Positions 52,314 to 59,899 of a DNA stretch of 64,000 bases are shown piece after piece. The notes under the pieces were generated by a model. It saw nothing but the letters and a program-made list of their open reading frames with translations, was not told the origin of the DNA and did no database searches. Made by a program: the position numbers and the translations under genes. How positions within the stretch are numbered: position 1 is the first letter of the stretch; each line of letters begins with the position of its first letter. Source of the DNA: CAVYHJ01 sp963768165 [NCBI: uncultured bacterium] (GTDB taxonomy: Bacteria > UBP4 > UBA4092); NCBI GenBank assembly GCA_963768165.1, contig CAVYHJ010000026.1, forward strand, positions 868,001 through 932,000, read 5' to 3'.

Positions 52314-54083
52314 TTAAGGGAACAACGCTTCGTTACCGAAGTTCGGATCATTATTATCATTAATTACGTCCACATTGGCAAAATTCACAACGCCTGTTCC
52401 ATCAGCACGGAATCCGAATTGGAGCTGTGTATATGGATACACTTGAACACCAACGGTTTGAAGAGTATTCTCACCGGCAATCATCGAACCGACTATGGCT
52501 GCTGCATCAAGATGTTCTATGGCAGCATCACTATTGGAACCTGTACCATAAGCAGCGATTAGAGCTTGATTCAATTCACTCGGGCCTGACAATCCACTGA
52601 CGACGTCCATTTGCATGGTTGCGCCACCTTCACGACCCACTGTAACTGCCGGATTATTAAGTGTACCACCACTACTATAGGTCCACTTAAATCCTTTGTA
52701 GTTACCTGCACCCGGTGCAGCACCTGCGAAGTTAACACTTATGGCCGATCCAATTAACGTATCGTCCGTCTCGATAACTGGAGGCAGCGTGGCGTTAGAG
52801 TCACTATAAATCTCTGCACCCCACTTCGCGGTACTTGCCGCATTGGTAAACAGACCACCTGATACAAAAGATCTGACATTACCACGGTTACCATCAAGTA
52901 TCTTCGGAGTTGCTTTGATCACCTGAATTTCATCAATGAACAAACTCCCGGCTCCACCTGCTTTGAATTCAAACTGCGGGAATCCGGTATTATTCGCATG
53001 AACATAGAACGGAGCTTCCATCCAAGTCCACGTTGTCGGAGTACTCACGACAAAGATGTCGGCAGAAATATCCGCTGTAGCACCGGCACTGGCTGCTGTA
53101 CTGAATGCGTACAGGTCAGTCTGGTCGGTATTACCTGGAGTAGGATCGGCAACATTCATACGAGCAATATACCAATTGCCTGCTGCCATCGGAATGTAAT
53201 TCCCGAACGGAGTAGCCTTAACACCATAACTGTTATTAGTAGCACTAAAGACCCAGACACCGTTAGCTACATTGCCTGCGCCATCTGTAGTACTCGCTAC
53301 CCATGTTTGTGATGCCATGTTAGCCCATTGAGCTCCCGCGGCATTTTCAAGACCCCAAGCAGCTGTATCACTCGATGTATTGAATGTACCATTCGCTAAC
53401 AAGTTCAGATAAACATAGACGCGTTCTTTATCTTGATCAACACCGATAGCACCTGTGGCGACTGGGGATGCAATAACATCCACCCACGACGGTTCAGTTG
53501 CTGTTGCTGAGGCGGTAATTGTAACAGCTGTATTGCCGTTTGCCCACGCTGCTGCAACCTGAGTAGCATCACTGACAATCAACGCATTCGCATTACCAAA
53601 TGACGGCGCTGCGGCCGCACCTGCTGAATTATAAGAAGACAGCGGTATGGTAACAGACTCACCAGGATTCAACCCAACTTTCGGTAATTCATCAAGGATA
53701 TAAGTCGAATATTTGGCTTTGTTGCTCACGGCTACGGAACCACCGGCATTCGCCATGGAGAACGTATTAACTCCATCGGTTGCTGCGGAGTATCCACCTT
53801 CATTCACGTCACTATTTAAATTACTGAAGGTACTGGAACTGAGTGAGACATTACCCAAGAAATTCGCAGTAATTGAATAGGCTGTCGCCGCATCTCCTGC
53901 AAATCCATCCGGTGCATTATTGAACCATGCTAAATCAAAGGCTGGTGTCAGCCCAACATTATTAGTAAACAATTTAACACTCGGAACTTCTGGATAAACT
54001 GGGGCATTGGCTAGAACCTGACTCACAAGACCCATTGATAATAATAAACACACTATCGCTAAAAGCGATAAAGATTTTTTCAT
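52314..54083 (-). CDS. Exported Ala/Asn/Thr-rich protein, candidate abundant surface protein
   Basis: 589 residues from ATG 54083 (GGGAGGG 9 bases upstream). Signal peptide MKKSLSLLAIVCLLLSMG, cut after VLANA. The mature protein is acidic, almost free of Cys, Lys-poor and rich in Ala, Asn, Gly, Ser and Thr, with beta-type segments such as PQFEFKAGGAGSLFIDEIQVIKATP and QLQFGFRADGTGVVNFANVDVIND. No catalytic motif, no C-terminal sorting motif, no S-layer homology domain. I do not recognise the family. Its codon use looks more GC-rich than its neighbours, and a strong promoter, long leader and strong terminator surround it, all pointing to high expression. An in-frame ATG at 54158 with AGAGGAG is a credible alternative start that would add 25 residues. 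Confidence 0.7.
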   Translation of the reverse strand: MKKSLSLLAIVCLLLSMGLVSQVLANAPVYPEVPSVKLFTNNVGLTPAFDLAWFNNAPDGFAGDAATAYSITANFLGNVSLSSSTFSNLNSDVNEGGYSAATDGVNTFSMANAGGSVAVSNKAKYSTYILDELPKVGLNPGESVTIPLSSYNSAGAAAAPSFGNANALIVSDATQVAAAWANGNTAVTITASATATEPSWVDVIASPVATGAIGVDQDKERVYVYLNLLANGTFNTSSDTAAWGLENAAGAQWANMASQTWVASTTDGAGNVANGVWVFSATNNSYGVKATPFGNYIPMAAGNWYIARMNVADPTPGNTDQTDLYAFSTAASAGATADISADIFVVSTPTTWTWMEAPFYVHANNTGFPQFEFKAGGAGSLFIDEIQVIKATPKILDGNRGNVRSFVSGGLFTNAASTAKWGAEIYSDSNATLPPVIETDDTLIGSAISVNFAGAAPGAGNYKGFKWTYSSGGTLNNPAVTVGREGGATMQMDVVSGLSGPSELNQALIAAYGTGSNSDAAIEHLDAAAIVGSMIAGENTLQTVGVQVYPYTQLQFGFRADGTGVVNFANVDVINDNNDPNFGNEALFP

Positions 54084-54346
54084 ATAATATCCCTCCCTTC
54101 TATTTGAAAGATGTTGGAACAAAGAAGATTCTTTTAGATTACTTGAAGATGTTGCCATGCAAAAAACTCCTCTTCTGAAAAGCCAGCGCTTTTCTGCTGT
54201 GTTCGTAACCCAAGGTTGCGAGATTCAATATCTTTTGGACCGCGTTTTACTTTTTCTTACTGTCACAGTCCCGAACACACTATCGGTTTTTTGCCGGTTG
54301 GTTACCTCATTAGAGCTATTTGGATTGGGCTCTTAACCCTTTGCTG
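54084..54346 (-). promoter_or_regulatory. Long structured 5' leader of the exported-protein gene
   Basis: About 260 nt between the predicted transcription start and ATG 54083. Visible pairings are an 8-bp long-range stem (54272-54279 with 54198-54205), a 7-bp hairpin with a 4-nt loop (54177-54194) just before the AGAGGAG site (54167-54173), and small stems such as CTGTGACAG. An AUG at 54158 behind that site is in frame with the main ORF. It does not match the GEMM, cobalamin, SAM or TPP consensus as far as I can tell. A role in message stability or translation control is inference. Confidence 0.5.
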
Positions 54347-54352
54347 ACATTT

Positions 54353-54381
54353 AATATATACCACCAAAATCCGTTTGTCAA
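54353..54381 (-). promoter_or_regulatory. Strong sigma-70-type promoter of the exported-protein gene
   Basis: Minus strand TTGACA (54381-54376), a 17-bp spacer, TATATT (54358-54353). A second TTGACA lies upstream at 54459-54454 with only poor -10 candidates. Confidence 0.75.
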
Positions 54382-54410
54382 GTCTTTTTCTCACAATTTA
54401 CTTTTATGTA

Positions 54411-54428
54411 ACATATCAAACGATATGT
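54411..54428. promoter_or_regulatory. Operator-like palindrome upstream of the promoter
   Basis: ACATATC (54411-54417) and GATATGT (54422-54428) flank AAAC. It sits about 30 bp upstream of the -35 at 54381, where a dimeric activator or repressor could bind. Confidence 0.4.
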
Positions 54429-54503
54429 ATAGCTTATACCCACTAGTATCATTTGTCAACTTTTTTTTAAGATTTTTATATAATCCGTATAACTTATTGT
54501 ACT

Positions 54504-55658
54504 TCAATAAGTTACAGATTTATTTATCTCGGATACAGGTAACAAATGATTCGTGGTAATAAAACTGTAAAGGGATTGTGCTACCAACCTATGCCCATTA
54601 CTGTTTATGTGAGCTTCCCAGGTAAAATAGCACGTTTCCGGGTGGTCTGCCCTAAAAATCGGTGCTAAATCCAGAGTGGGGATGTGATTTTCTCTGCCAA
54701 ATTGGCTGAATATCATGGAAGATTTTAATAGATTCTCATTAAAAACTTTATCTGAATACGCATCTTCCAATTGATATTTAATCCAGTTTTTCTTATTAAC
54801 TTCCATTTCAAAAGGAATTAACGCTAGGATGAATCGAACATGTTTGGATTGAGATAATCGATTCATCTCAGAAAGATTTTGTTCGGATTGATGAATCGCC
54901 CGGGTAAAAGAGGGCGTATAGGAATCATGATAAATCTGATAAGGAATCTCCCGGAGATTTCCATGTCTCTGATACGCTTGTATCAATTTTATCATCTTAT
55001 AAACTATTATCAAGGCAAGTTTGGAATGTTTCAAAATCCATTCTTTGAAACTGTTATGAATGGAGGATAAATTCCCCGCACCTTTTTGGACTAAATAACC
55101 ATTAGGCGCTGAAAAATTCTGCCAGCCGATTTCCACTCTATCCACATCTTTCATCCCAAAAAATCCCTCAATTACCATATCCGGTTGATAAGCCATTCCT
55201 GCGTGCATCAAGAAATTGTATTCCTGACTGGTGCTATACCCCGGAACGGCAGTGTTAATCACTTCATAACGTTTTCCCTCTTCCCGGCTATTCAAAAATT
55301 TTTCCAGCACTTTGGGATAGGTTTCCTCCATCGGAGTACCCACACCAAAGGTCATGGAATCCCCCAAAACCAGAATGCGATAAACTCCTGGTTCTTTTTT
55401 AACGGAATGATTGACATCCCGAAAACCGGATGAATTCGTAGCATAGGTCACAACAAAATCTCGGTGCTGATGAATCCCTGTATAATTGGCTTTCAAGCGG
55501 TAGCCGGTATTGGGATCGTTTTCAAACATGGCGGGATACACTTCCGGTATCCCTTTGGGATAAATAATTCGTATTACGACTTCCCCTGCCACGCCAAATA
55601 ACGCCAGTCCGATAATAAACACAAAGAGATTGAAAAAAATATTTTTCCATTTCGACAT
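54504..55658 (-). CDS. Membrane-anchored SGNH/GDSL hydrolase (glycan acetyl-ester type)
   Basis: 384 residues: an N-terminal membrane helix (about 8-28, FFNLFVFIIGLALFGVAGE), then ANYTGIHQHRDFVVTYATNSSGFRD and the block I nucleophile RILVLGDSMTFGVGTPMEETYP with Ser101. VINTAVPGYSTSQEYNFL is the Gly-type block II (oxyanion), and TWEAHINSNGHRLVA carries the catalytic His region near the C-terminus, with Glu in place of the common Asp. The domain faces outward. Similar proteins are common in exopolysaccharide clusters, where they handle acetyl groups on surface sugars. It is on the same strand as the exported protein but likely has its own promoter in the 94-bp gap to the PTS genes. Confidence 0.85.
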   Translation of the reverse strand: MSKWKNIFFNLFVFIIGLALFGVAGEVVIRIIYPKGIPEVYPAMFENDPNTGYRLKANYTGIHQHRDFVVTYATNSSGFRDVNHSVKKEPGVYRILVLGDSMTFGVGTPMEETYPKVLEKFLNSREEGKRYEVINTAVPGYSTSQEYNFLMHAGMAYQPDMVIEGFFGMKDVDRVEIGWQNFSAPNGYLVQKGAGNLSSIHNSFKEWILKHSKLALIIVYKMIKLIQAYQRHGNLREIPYQIYHDSYTPSFTRAIHQSEQNLSEMNRLSQSKHVRFILALIPFEMEVNKKNWIKYQLEDAYSDKVFNENLLKSSMIFSQFGRENHIPTLDLAPIFRADHPETCYFTWEAHINSNGHRLVAQSLYSFITTNHLLPVSEINKSVTY

Positions 55659-55752
55659 ATTTAAACTTTATTTTCTATCCGGGATATTCATATTTTGAAT
55701 TATCCATTATAATACTTTCTTTATCTTTTGAAAGGATATTATAAAAAAACAT

Positions 55753-56172
55753 ATGGTTGGAATCATTTTAATTACTCATGGTAATTTGGGTGACGAATTT
55801 ATCAAAGTCAGCGGTAAAATTTATGGAGCGCTCAAACAAGTCTATGCCGTGGCAATATTACCGGATGAAGGGAAATCCATTGTCATGGAAAAACTCAAAG
55901 AAACTTTCAGCAAAGCGGATACTGGCGACGGCGTTCTCCTCTTAACAGATGGATTTGGCGGGAGCCCCTCGAATTTATGTTTAAACTTTTTAAAAGAAAG
56001 CCATTGTGAAATTGTAACAGGACTTAATTTAAGTATGCTTTTAGAAGTGCTCTGTTATCAAGACCGGTTGGTTTTAAAAGAATTGGCAGCCCGCGCGGAA
56101 TCAGGAGGAAAACGCGGGATTGTTTATGCCAGCAAATTACTTCGCCAGAAATTAAACTCTGCAACCTCATAA
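55753..56172 (+). CDS. PTS EIIA component, mannose/sorbose family
   Basis: 139 residues. The phosphorylation site is His9 in ILITHGNLG, with LLLTDGFGGSPSNL and VTGLNLSMLLEVLCY matching the EIIA-Man fold (the ManX N-terminal domain). It accepts phosphate from HPr and passes it to EIIB. It stands 26 bp before a separate EIIB gene, so the two domains are split rather than fused as in E. coli ManX. No HPr, EI, EIIC or EIID gene is in the window, so a regulatory role for an incomplete PTS is possible. GAAAGG lies about 20 bases before the ATG. Confidence 0.9.
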   Translation: MVGIILITHGNLGDEFIKVSGKIYGALKQVYAVAILPDEGKSIVMEKLKETFSKADTGDGVLLLTDGFGGSPSNLCLNFLKESHCEIVTGLNLSMLLEVLCYQDRLVLKELAARAESGGKRGIVYASKLLRQKLNSATS

Positions 56173-56198
56173 CAACTTTCATTATAAAATATAAAATT

Positions 56199-56672
56199 AT
56201 GCCCATTGTCCTTATTCGTATAGATGATAGATTAATTCACGGCCAGGTAGTGGTCGGCTGGTCACACTATTTGGAAGCCAACCAAATTATAGTCGCTGAT
56301 GATAAAGTCGCTGGGGACGCAACTCAAAAAATGCTTTACGAAATGGTAGTCCCGCCTGATATGAAAGTTTCTATTCTTCCCGTTCGGGAAGCCGCCCAAA
56401 TGCTCCAACACCAATCTCTGGATACTTTCCGTACCATAGTACTATTCTCTAAACCCCAAGATGTGGTATGCTATTTTCAAGCTGGTGGACCGGTCAAATC
56501 GGTGAATGTTGGAGGAATGCGGTTTGAGCCGGGAAAGAAGCAAATCGCCCAAACGATATCCGTAAATGAGGAAGATTTAGCGGCGTTTCGGGAATTACAA
56601 AAAGAACATATAATCCTCGAAGGGCGTGCTGTACCAACAGATCCTCCATTGGATATTGGCAAATTTTTATAA
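56199..56672 (+). CDS. PTS EIIB component, mannose/sorbose family
   Basis: 157 residues. The phosphorylated His14 lies in VLIRIDDRLIHGQVVVGW, and the rest (IIVADDKVAGD, MKVSILPVREAAQMLQ, VNVGGMRFEPGKKQIAQTISV and VNEEDLAAF) is typical of EIIB-Sor/Man proteins. It would transfer phosphate from EIIA to a sugar through EIIC/EIID, which are missing here. The next gene, a GH57 enzyme, begins 18 bp after its stop, so these three genes form one unit and the PTS pair may tune glucan metabolism rather than transport. Confidence 0.92.
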   Translation: MPIVLIRIDDRLIHGQVVVGWSHYLEANQIIVADDKVAGDATQKMLYEMVVPPDMKVSILPVREAAQMLQHQSLDTFRTIVLFSKPQDVVCYFQAGGPVKSVNVGGMRFEPGKKQIAQTISVNEEDLAAFRELQKEHIILEGRAVPTDPPLDIGKFL

Positions 56673-56690
56673 GAATAAAGGTATTTACCT

Positions 56691-58865
56691 ATGTCAAATC
56701 AGGTTCATTTAATTCTTGGGTTTCATTCCCATCAACCGGTGGGAAATTTTGATTTTGTATTTGAAGAAGGGTTTCAAAAAGCCTATTGGCCCTTTCTAGA
56801 AGTACTGGAACGCCATCCGAATATCAAGGTCACTTTGCATTATACGGGTATTCTGTATCGTTGGCTTGTGGAACATCATCCCGCATTAAATGACAAACTC
56901 AAAGAGATGGTCAGGCGTGGTCAGATTGAAATGATGACCGGAGGATTTTACGAACCGATTCTATCCGTTATTCCAGATACTGATAAACAAGGACAAATTC
57001 GAAAATTAACCTCCTATATCAAAGATAAAGTCGGTTATGATGCCAAAGGATTATGGTTGGCGGAACGAGTTTGGGAACCGCAACTGGCATCCCATTTGGT
57101 AGACGCCGGAATTCAATATACCGTCACAGACGATTCCCATTTCCGGTCTGCAGGATTACAGGAAGAACAAACCTGGGGATATTACTTGACAGAAGATGCC
57201 GGGAAAACCCTAGCGATTTTCCCGATTAGCGAACGAATGCGTTATTTAATCCCCTTTGAAAAACCGGAAAAATCTATAGAATTTCTGCGAAGTGTAGCGG
57301 AGCGCGGCGGTACTCCCATGGTGACGATGGCGGACGACGGAGAGAAATTTGGGATTTGGCCGGGAACGCATGATTTATGTTACACCCATGGCTGGCTGGA
57401 AAACTTTTTTATGGCATTGGAAAAGAATCTGGATTGGATTAAACCGATAACTTTTTCAAAAGGCTTACAGACTGTGAAACCGTTGGGACGGATTTATTTG
57501 CCTACCGCCTCTTACGCGGAAATGATGGAATGGGCGATGCCGACTCCCGCTATTTTAAAATATGAAGACTTGGTACATTATCTTCAAAAAGAAGGCAAGT
57601 ACGACGGGAACAAACCTTTTGTACGCGGAGGGTTTTGGCGTAATTTTCAGGTCAAATACCCGGAATCGAATAACCTGCACAAAAAAATGGTCTATGTGAG
57701 CAATAAAGTTCAGGGGATTTCCAATGGAAAACTGAAAAAGAAAGCCCCAGCGGAACTTATTAACCAAGCTCAAGAGGGAGTATATGCAGGACAAACTAAC
57801 TGCGCCTACTGGCACGGGGTTTTCGGTGGACTGTATCTGAACTATCTGCGCTTTGCCCTTTATAGGAATCTGATTACCGCGCAAACGCAAGTGGAACAAT
57901 TCATCCATCAAGATGAACCATACTTGGATATCGAAGAAAAAGATTTCGATTGTGACGGGGAAACGGATATTCTCGTCAATACGGATAAACTCAATCTCTA
58001 TTTTAAACCGGCGTACGGGGGATGTCTTTTTGAACTGGATGTCAAAGAGAAACATTTTAATTTATTGGATACGTTATCCCGCAAACCGGAAGCATACCAT
58101 GAAAAATTAAAGCATGGGAAAGTTATTGTCGGTCAAATGCCCCCTTCGACTGATGGCGCAGCAGTCTCCATCCATGATTTGGTACTCGCCAAAGAACCCG
58201 GTCTGGAAAACCATTTGAATTATGACTGGCATCAACGGTACGCCTTGCAGGATCATTTTATGACTCTCGAAACCAGCCTTGATTCCTTTTCCAAAGTAAA
58301 GTATAAAGAACTGGGTGATTTCATCAATCAACCCTATACCGTGGAAATTCAGAAACGCGGCGGCACGGCGGTATTAACTTTTTCACGTAAGGGACATCTT
58401 TGGTATAACGGGAACAATGACCCCGTTGAGATTGTCAAAAAGATTACCCTATCCAAAGATTCCAATTCCTATAAAGCAGAATACAAAATTACCAATATGT
58501 CTCAATCTCACATCAAGGCGATTTTTGGTGTGGAATTTAATTATGCGCTCCTGGCGGGAAATGCCGATGATCGCTATTATTATATTCCCGGAGTTACTCT
58601 CGCGGATAAAAGGTTAGCCAGCATTGGTGAAAACCAAAACGTTTCGGAAGTGGGACTCAAAGACCACTGGTTGAAAGTGGATTGTAATCTCAAAACGTCC
58701 TCCCCTGCCCGACTCTGGCGATTCCCCATCGAAACCGTGTCCCAATCCGAAGGCGGTTTTGAAAAAATCTACCAGAGTTCCGTCATCCTCCCCAATTGGT
58801 ATCTGGAACTATCCCCCGGCAAATCCTGGTCCGTTACCATTACTCAAGATATTCGGCATTTCTAA
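56691..58865 (+). CDS. GH57 4-alpha-glucanotransferase/alpha-amylase
   Basis: 724 residues, no signal peptide: cytoplasmic. Domain order is GH57 catalytic (1-320), a linker helical domain of the DUF1925 type (about 330-400) and a C-terminal beta domain of the DUF1926 type (about 410-720). Catalytic features: HSHQPVGNFD at the start, the nucleophile Glu125 in GLWLAERVWEPQ, the acid/base Asp in VTMADDGEKFGIWPG (215-216), and YAEMMEWAMP. These positions agree with Thermococcus litoralis 4-alpha-glucanotransferase (Glu123, Asp214). It remodels alpha-1,4-glucans such as glycogen or maltodextrin. It is probably co-transcribed with the EIIA and EIIB genes 18 bp upstream. Confidence 0.93.
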   Translation: MSNQVHLILGFHSHQPVGNFDFVFEEGFQKAYWPFLEVLERHPNIKVTLHYTGILYRWLVEHHPALNDKLKEMVRRGQIEMMTGGFYEPILSVIPDTDKQGQIRKLTSYIKDKVGYDAKGLWLAERVWEPQLASHLVDAGIQYTVTDDSHFRSAGLQEEQTWGYYLTEDAGKTLAIFPISERMRYLIPFEKPEKSIEFLRSVAERGGTPMVTMADDGEKFGIWPGTHDLCYTHGWLENFFMALEKNLDWIKPITFSKGLQTVKPLGRIYLPTASYAEMMEWAMPTPAILKYEDLVHYLQKEGKYDGNKPFVRGGFWRNFQVKYPESNNLHKKMVYVSNKVQGISNGKLKKKAPAELINQAQEGVYAGQTNCAYWHGVFGGLYLNYLRFALYRNLITAQTQVEQFIHQDEPYLDIEEKDFDCDGETDILVNTDKLNLYFKPAYGGCLFELDVKEKHFNLLDTLSRKPEAYHEKLKHGKVIVGQMPPSTDGAAVSIHDLVLAKEPGLENHLNYDWHQRYALQDHFMTLETSLDSFSKVKYKELGDFINQPYTVEIQKRGGTAVLTFSRKGHLWYNGNNDPVEIVKKITLSKDSNSYKAEYKITNMSQSHIKAIFGVEFNYALLAGNADDRYYYIPGVTLADKRLASIGENQNVSEVGLKDHWLKVDCNLKTSSPARLWRFPIETVSQSEGGFEKIYQSSVILPNWYLELSPGKSWSVTITQDIRHF

Positions 58866-58880
58866 ATAACAGTCCCTCTT

Positions 58881-58969
58881 TGTCATTCTGAGCGCAGCGA
58901 AGAATCCCTGTGTTCTACCTGATGTAAAACGACTTTTGACAGAGATTCTTCGCTGCGCTCAGAATGACA
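58881..58969. repeat. 26-bp perfect inverted repeat of the TGTCATTCTGAGCG type
   Basis: Arms 58881-58906 and 58944-58969 are exact inverse copies, beginning TGTCATTCTGAGCGCAGCGA and ending AGAATC, separated by 37 bases. The sequence is a widespread intergenic palindromic repeat known from many bacterial phyla, and sits 15 bp after the GH57 stop. It could act as a terminator or mRNA-stabilising stem, but the sequence is better known as a dispersed repeat. Confidence 0.85.
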
Positions 58970-59101
58970 GATTACGTGATTTTGGTCTTCTAGTTAGCTT
59001 TCTTTACTGTATCGGAATTAGTCTATTTCTTGCTTTATTCTCTACCCTCTCAAAACCGAACCCCAACCGAACCACCAGCAAACATACACCGAACCAGAAG
59101 C

Positions 59102-59144
59102 GGAGGGGGACTGGAGTTGCTATTAGCAATTCCAGTCCCCCTCC
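59102..59144. repeat. 21-bp-arm hairpin of element copy B
   Basis: Arms 59102-59122 and 59124-59144 pair around one central T with a single G-T wobble. The outer GGAGGGGGACTGGA is the same as in copy A. The inner GTTGCTA/TAGCAAT replaces the GGTGAAA/TTTCACC of copy A while keeping pairing. Confidence 0.85.
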
Positions 59145-59170
59145 AGTGCAGATTCGGTACTAAAAATGGA

Positions 59171-59647
59171 TTAGTGGGTAAGTAGATAGTTGGAAATAAA
59201 GAGATTAGAACCGTTCTTGGGTAAGCCTTTCGCTTTCTTTTCCCAAACGGCTTTTTGAGCGGGAGAAAGGGAATGCCATGCCGCTTGTGCAGGTGCCATC
59301 TTTGCTCTTTGTGCTTCTTGGGCAGGGGTGCGGGGGTTCCTGGGTTTGGTATCTTTTTTGGCATATTGATTCCCGGTTTTTCCGATACGGGCGTAAATTA
59401 AGTCCTTAAATTTCCCATGCGCTGTCATGGAGTCCAAGGGGAATTGTTCGATGATTACGACAACATTCCCACCGAGAACTGAATGAGGGAGAGAGTCCAA
59501 CACCCGGCGGGTTTTGGCTGGGGTGACATGTACCCCGTCCGATGAAAATATGGATTGGAGAGCGGATTGCAAAACTATCTCCAACTCTTTTCCTTGAAAT
59601 ACTTTGATAACTTTATCTTTAGGTCGTTGATATTTATGTCCTGGCAT
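59171..59647 (-). CDS. Element-encoded protein of unknown function
   Basis: 158 residues from ATG 59647 (AAGGAGG 6 bases upstream). The N-terminal half is unlike anything I know: MPGHKYQRPKDKVIKVFQGK, then ELEIVLQSALQSIF, with a VIIEQFPLDS strand. From about residue 90 it has IGKTGNQYAKKD, KPRNPRTPAQEAQRAK, AAWHSLSPAQKAVWEKKA and NLFISNYLLTH. This second part resembles a 'NPRTPAQ..QR..F..A...W..L...QK..W' pattern found in small uncharacterised proteins of phage- or repeat-linked type. It contains no transposase motifs. A 48-residue in-frame deletion form exists at 8836-8982. Real expression is likely given the conserved ribosome site; the role is unknown. Confidence 0.65.
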   Translation of the reverse strand: MPGHKYQRPKDKVIKVFQGKELEIVLQSALQSIFSSDGVHVTPAKTRRVLDSLPHSVLGGNVVVIIEQFPLDSMTAHGKFKDLIYARIGKTGNQYAKKDTKPRNPRTPAQEAQRAKMAPAQAAWHSLSPAQKAVWEKKAKGLPKNGSNLFISNYLLTH

Positions 59648-59899
59648 ATGTGCCTCCTTCTAAAGTAAATATATTCCTTCCCCACAATATCCACATTTTA
59701 TTATACCAAATAATAGACTAACAGAAAATAGGGTACTGAAGGCGTCGGGAAAGAGAAGACGTTCATTCCCGACGCAGAGAAAACAAATGAGTACGGTGTA
59801 ATAAACTATATGCCGATTGATTGGACAAAGAAGATGGGGGAGATACCGGTGCGGGCGAGGTGTATATATTTCGGAATCGGAAGGGTGAGGGTTCCACAC

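Larger units (their letters stand above)
59061..59758 (-). repeat. Dispersed element, long copy B
   Basis: Homologous to 8660-9093 and in the same orientation. It contains the complete 158-residue ORF (59171-59647) with AAGGAGG in front, the conserved upstream flank (GACTAACAGAAAATAGGG, CTGAAGGCGTCGGG), a downstream GAATCTGC block and the hairpin at 59102-59144. No terminal repeats or target duplication could be defined, so its limits are where similarity between the copies ends. Confidence 0.75.

Noticed and set aside
54084-54346. c-di-GMP, cobalamin or similar riboswitch in the exported-protein leader
   Set aside because: The stems are real, but none of the conserved loop sequences of those families could be matched.
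59660-59899. 79-codon minus-strand frame after the GH2 gene
   Set aside because: The sequence is rich in His, Cys and Leu without recognisable domains and covers the conserved upstream flank of element copy B, which is non-coding in copy A.
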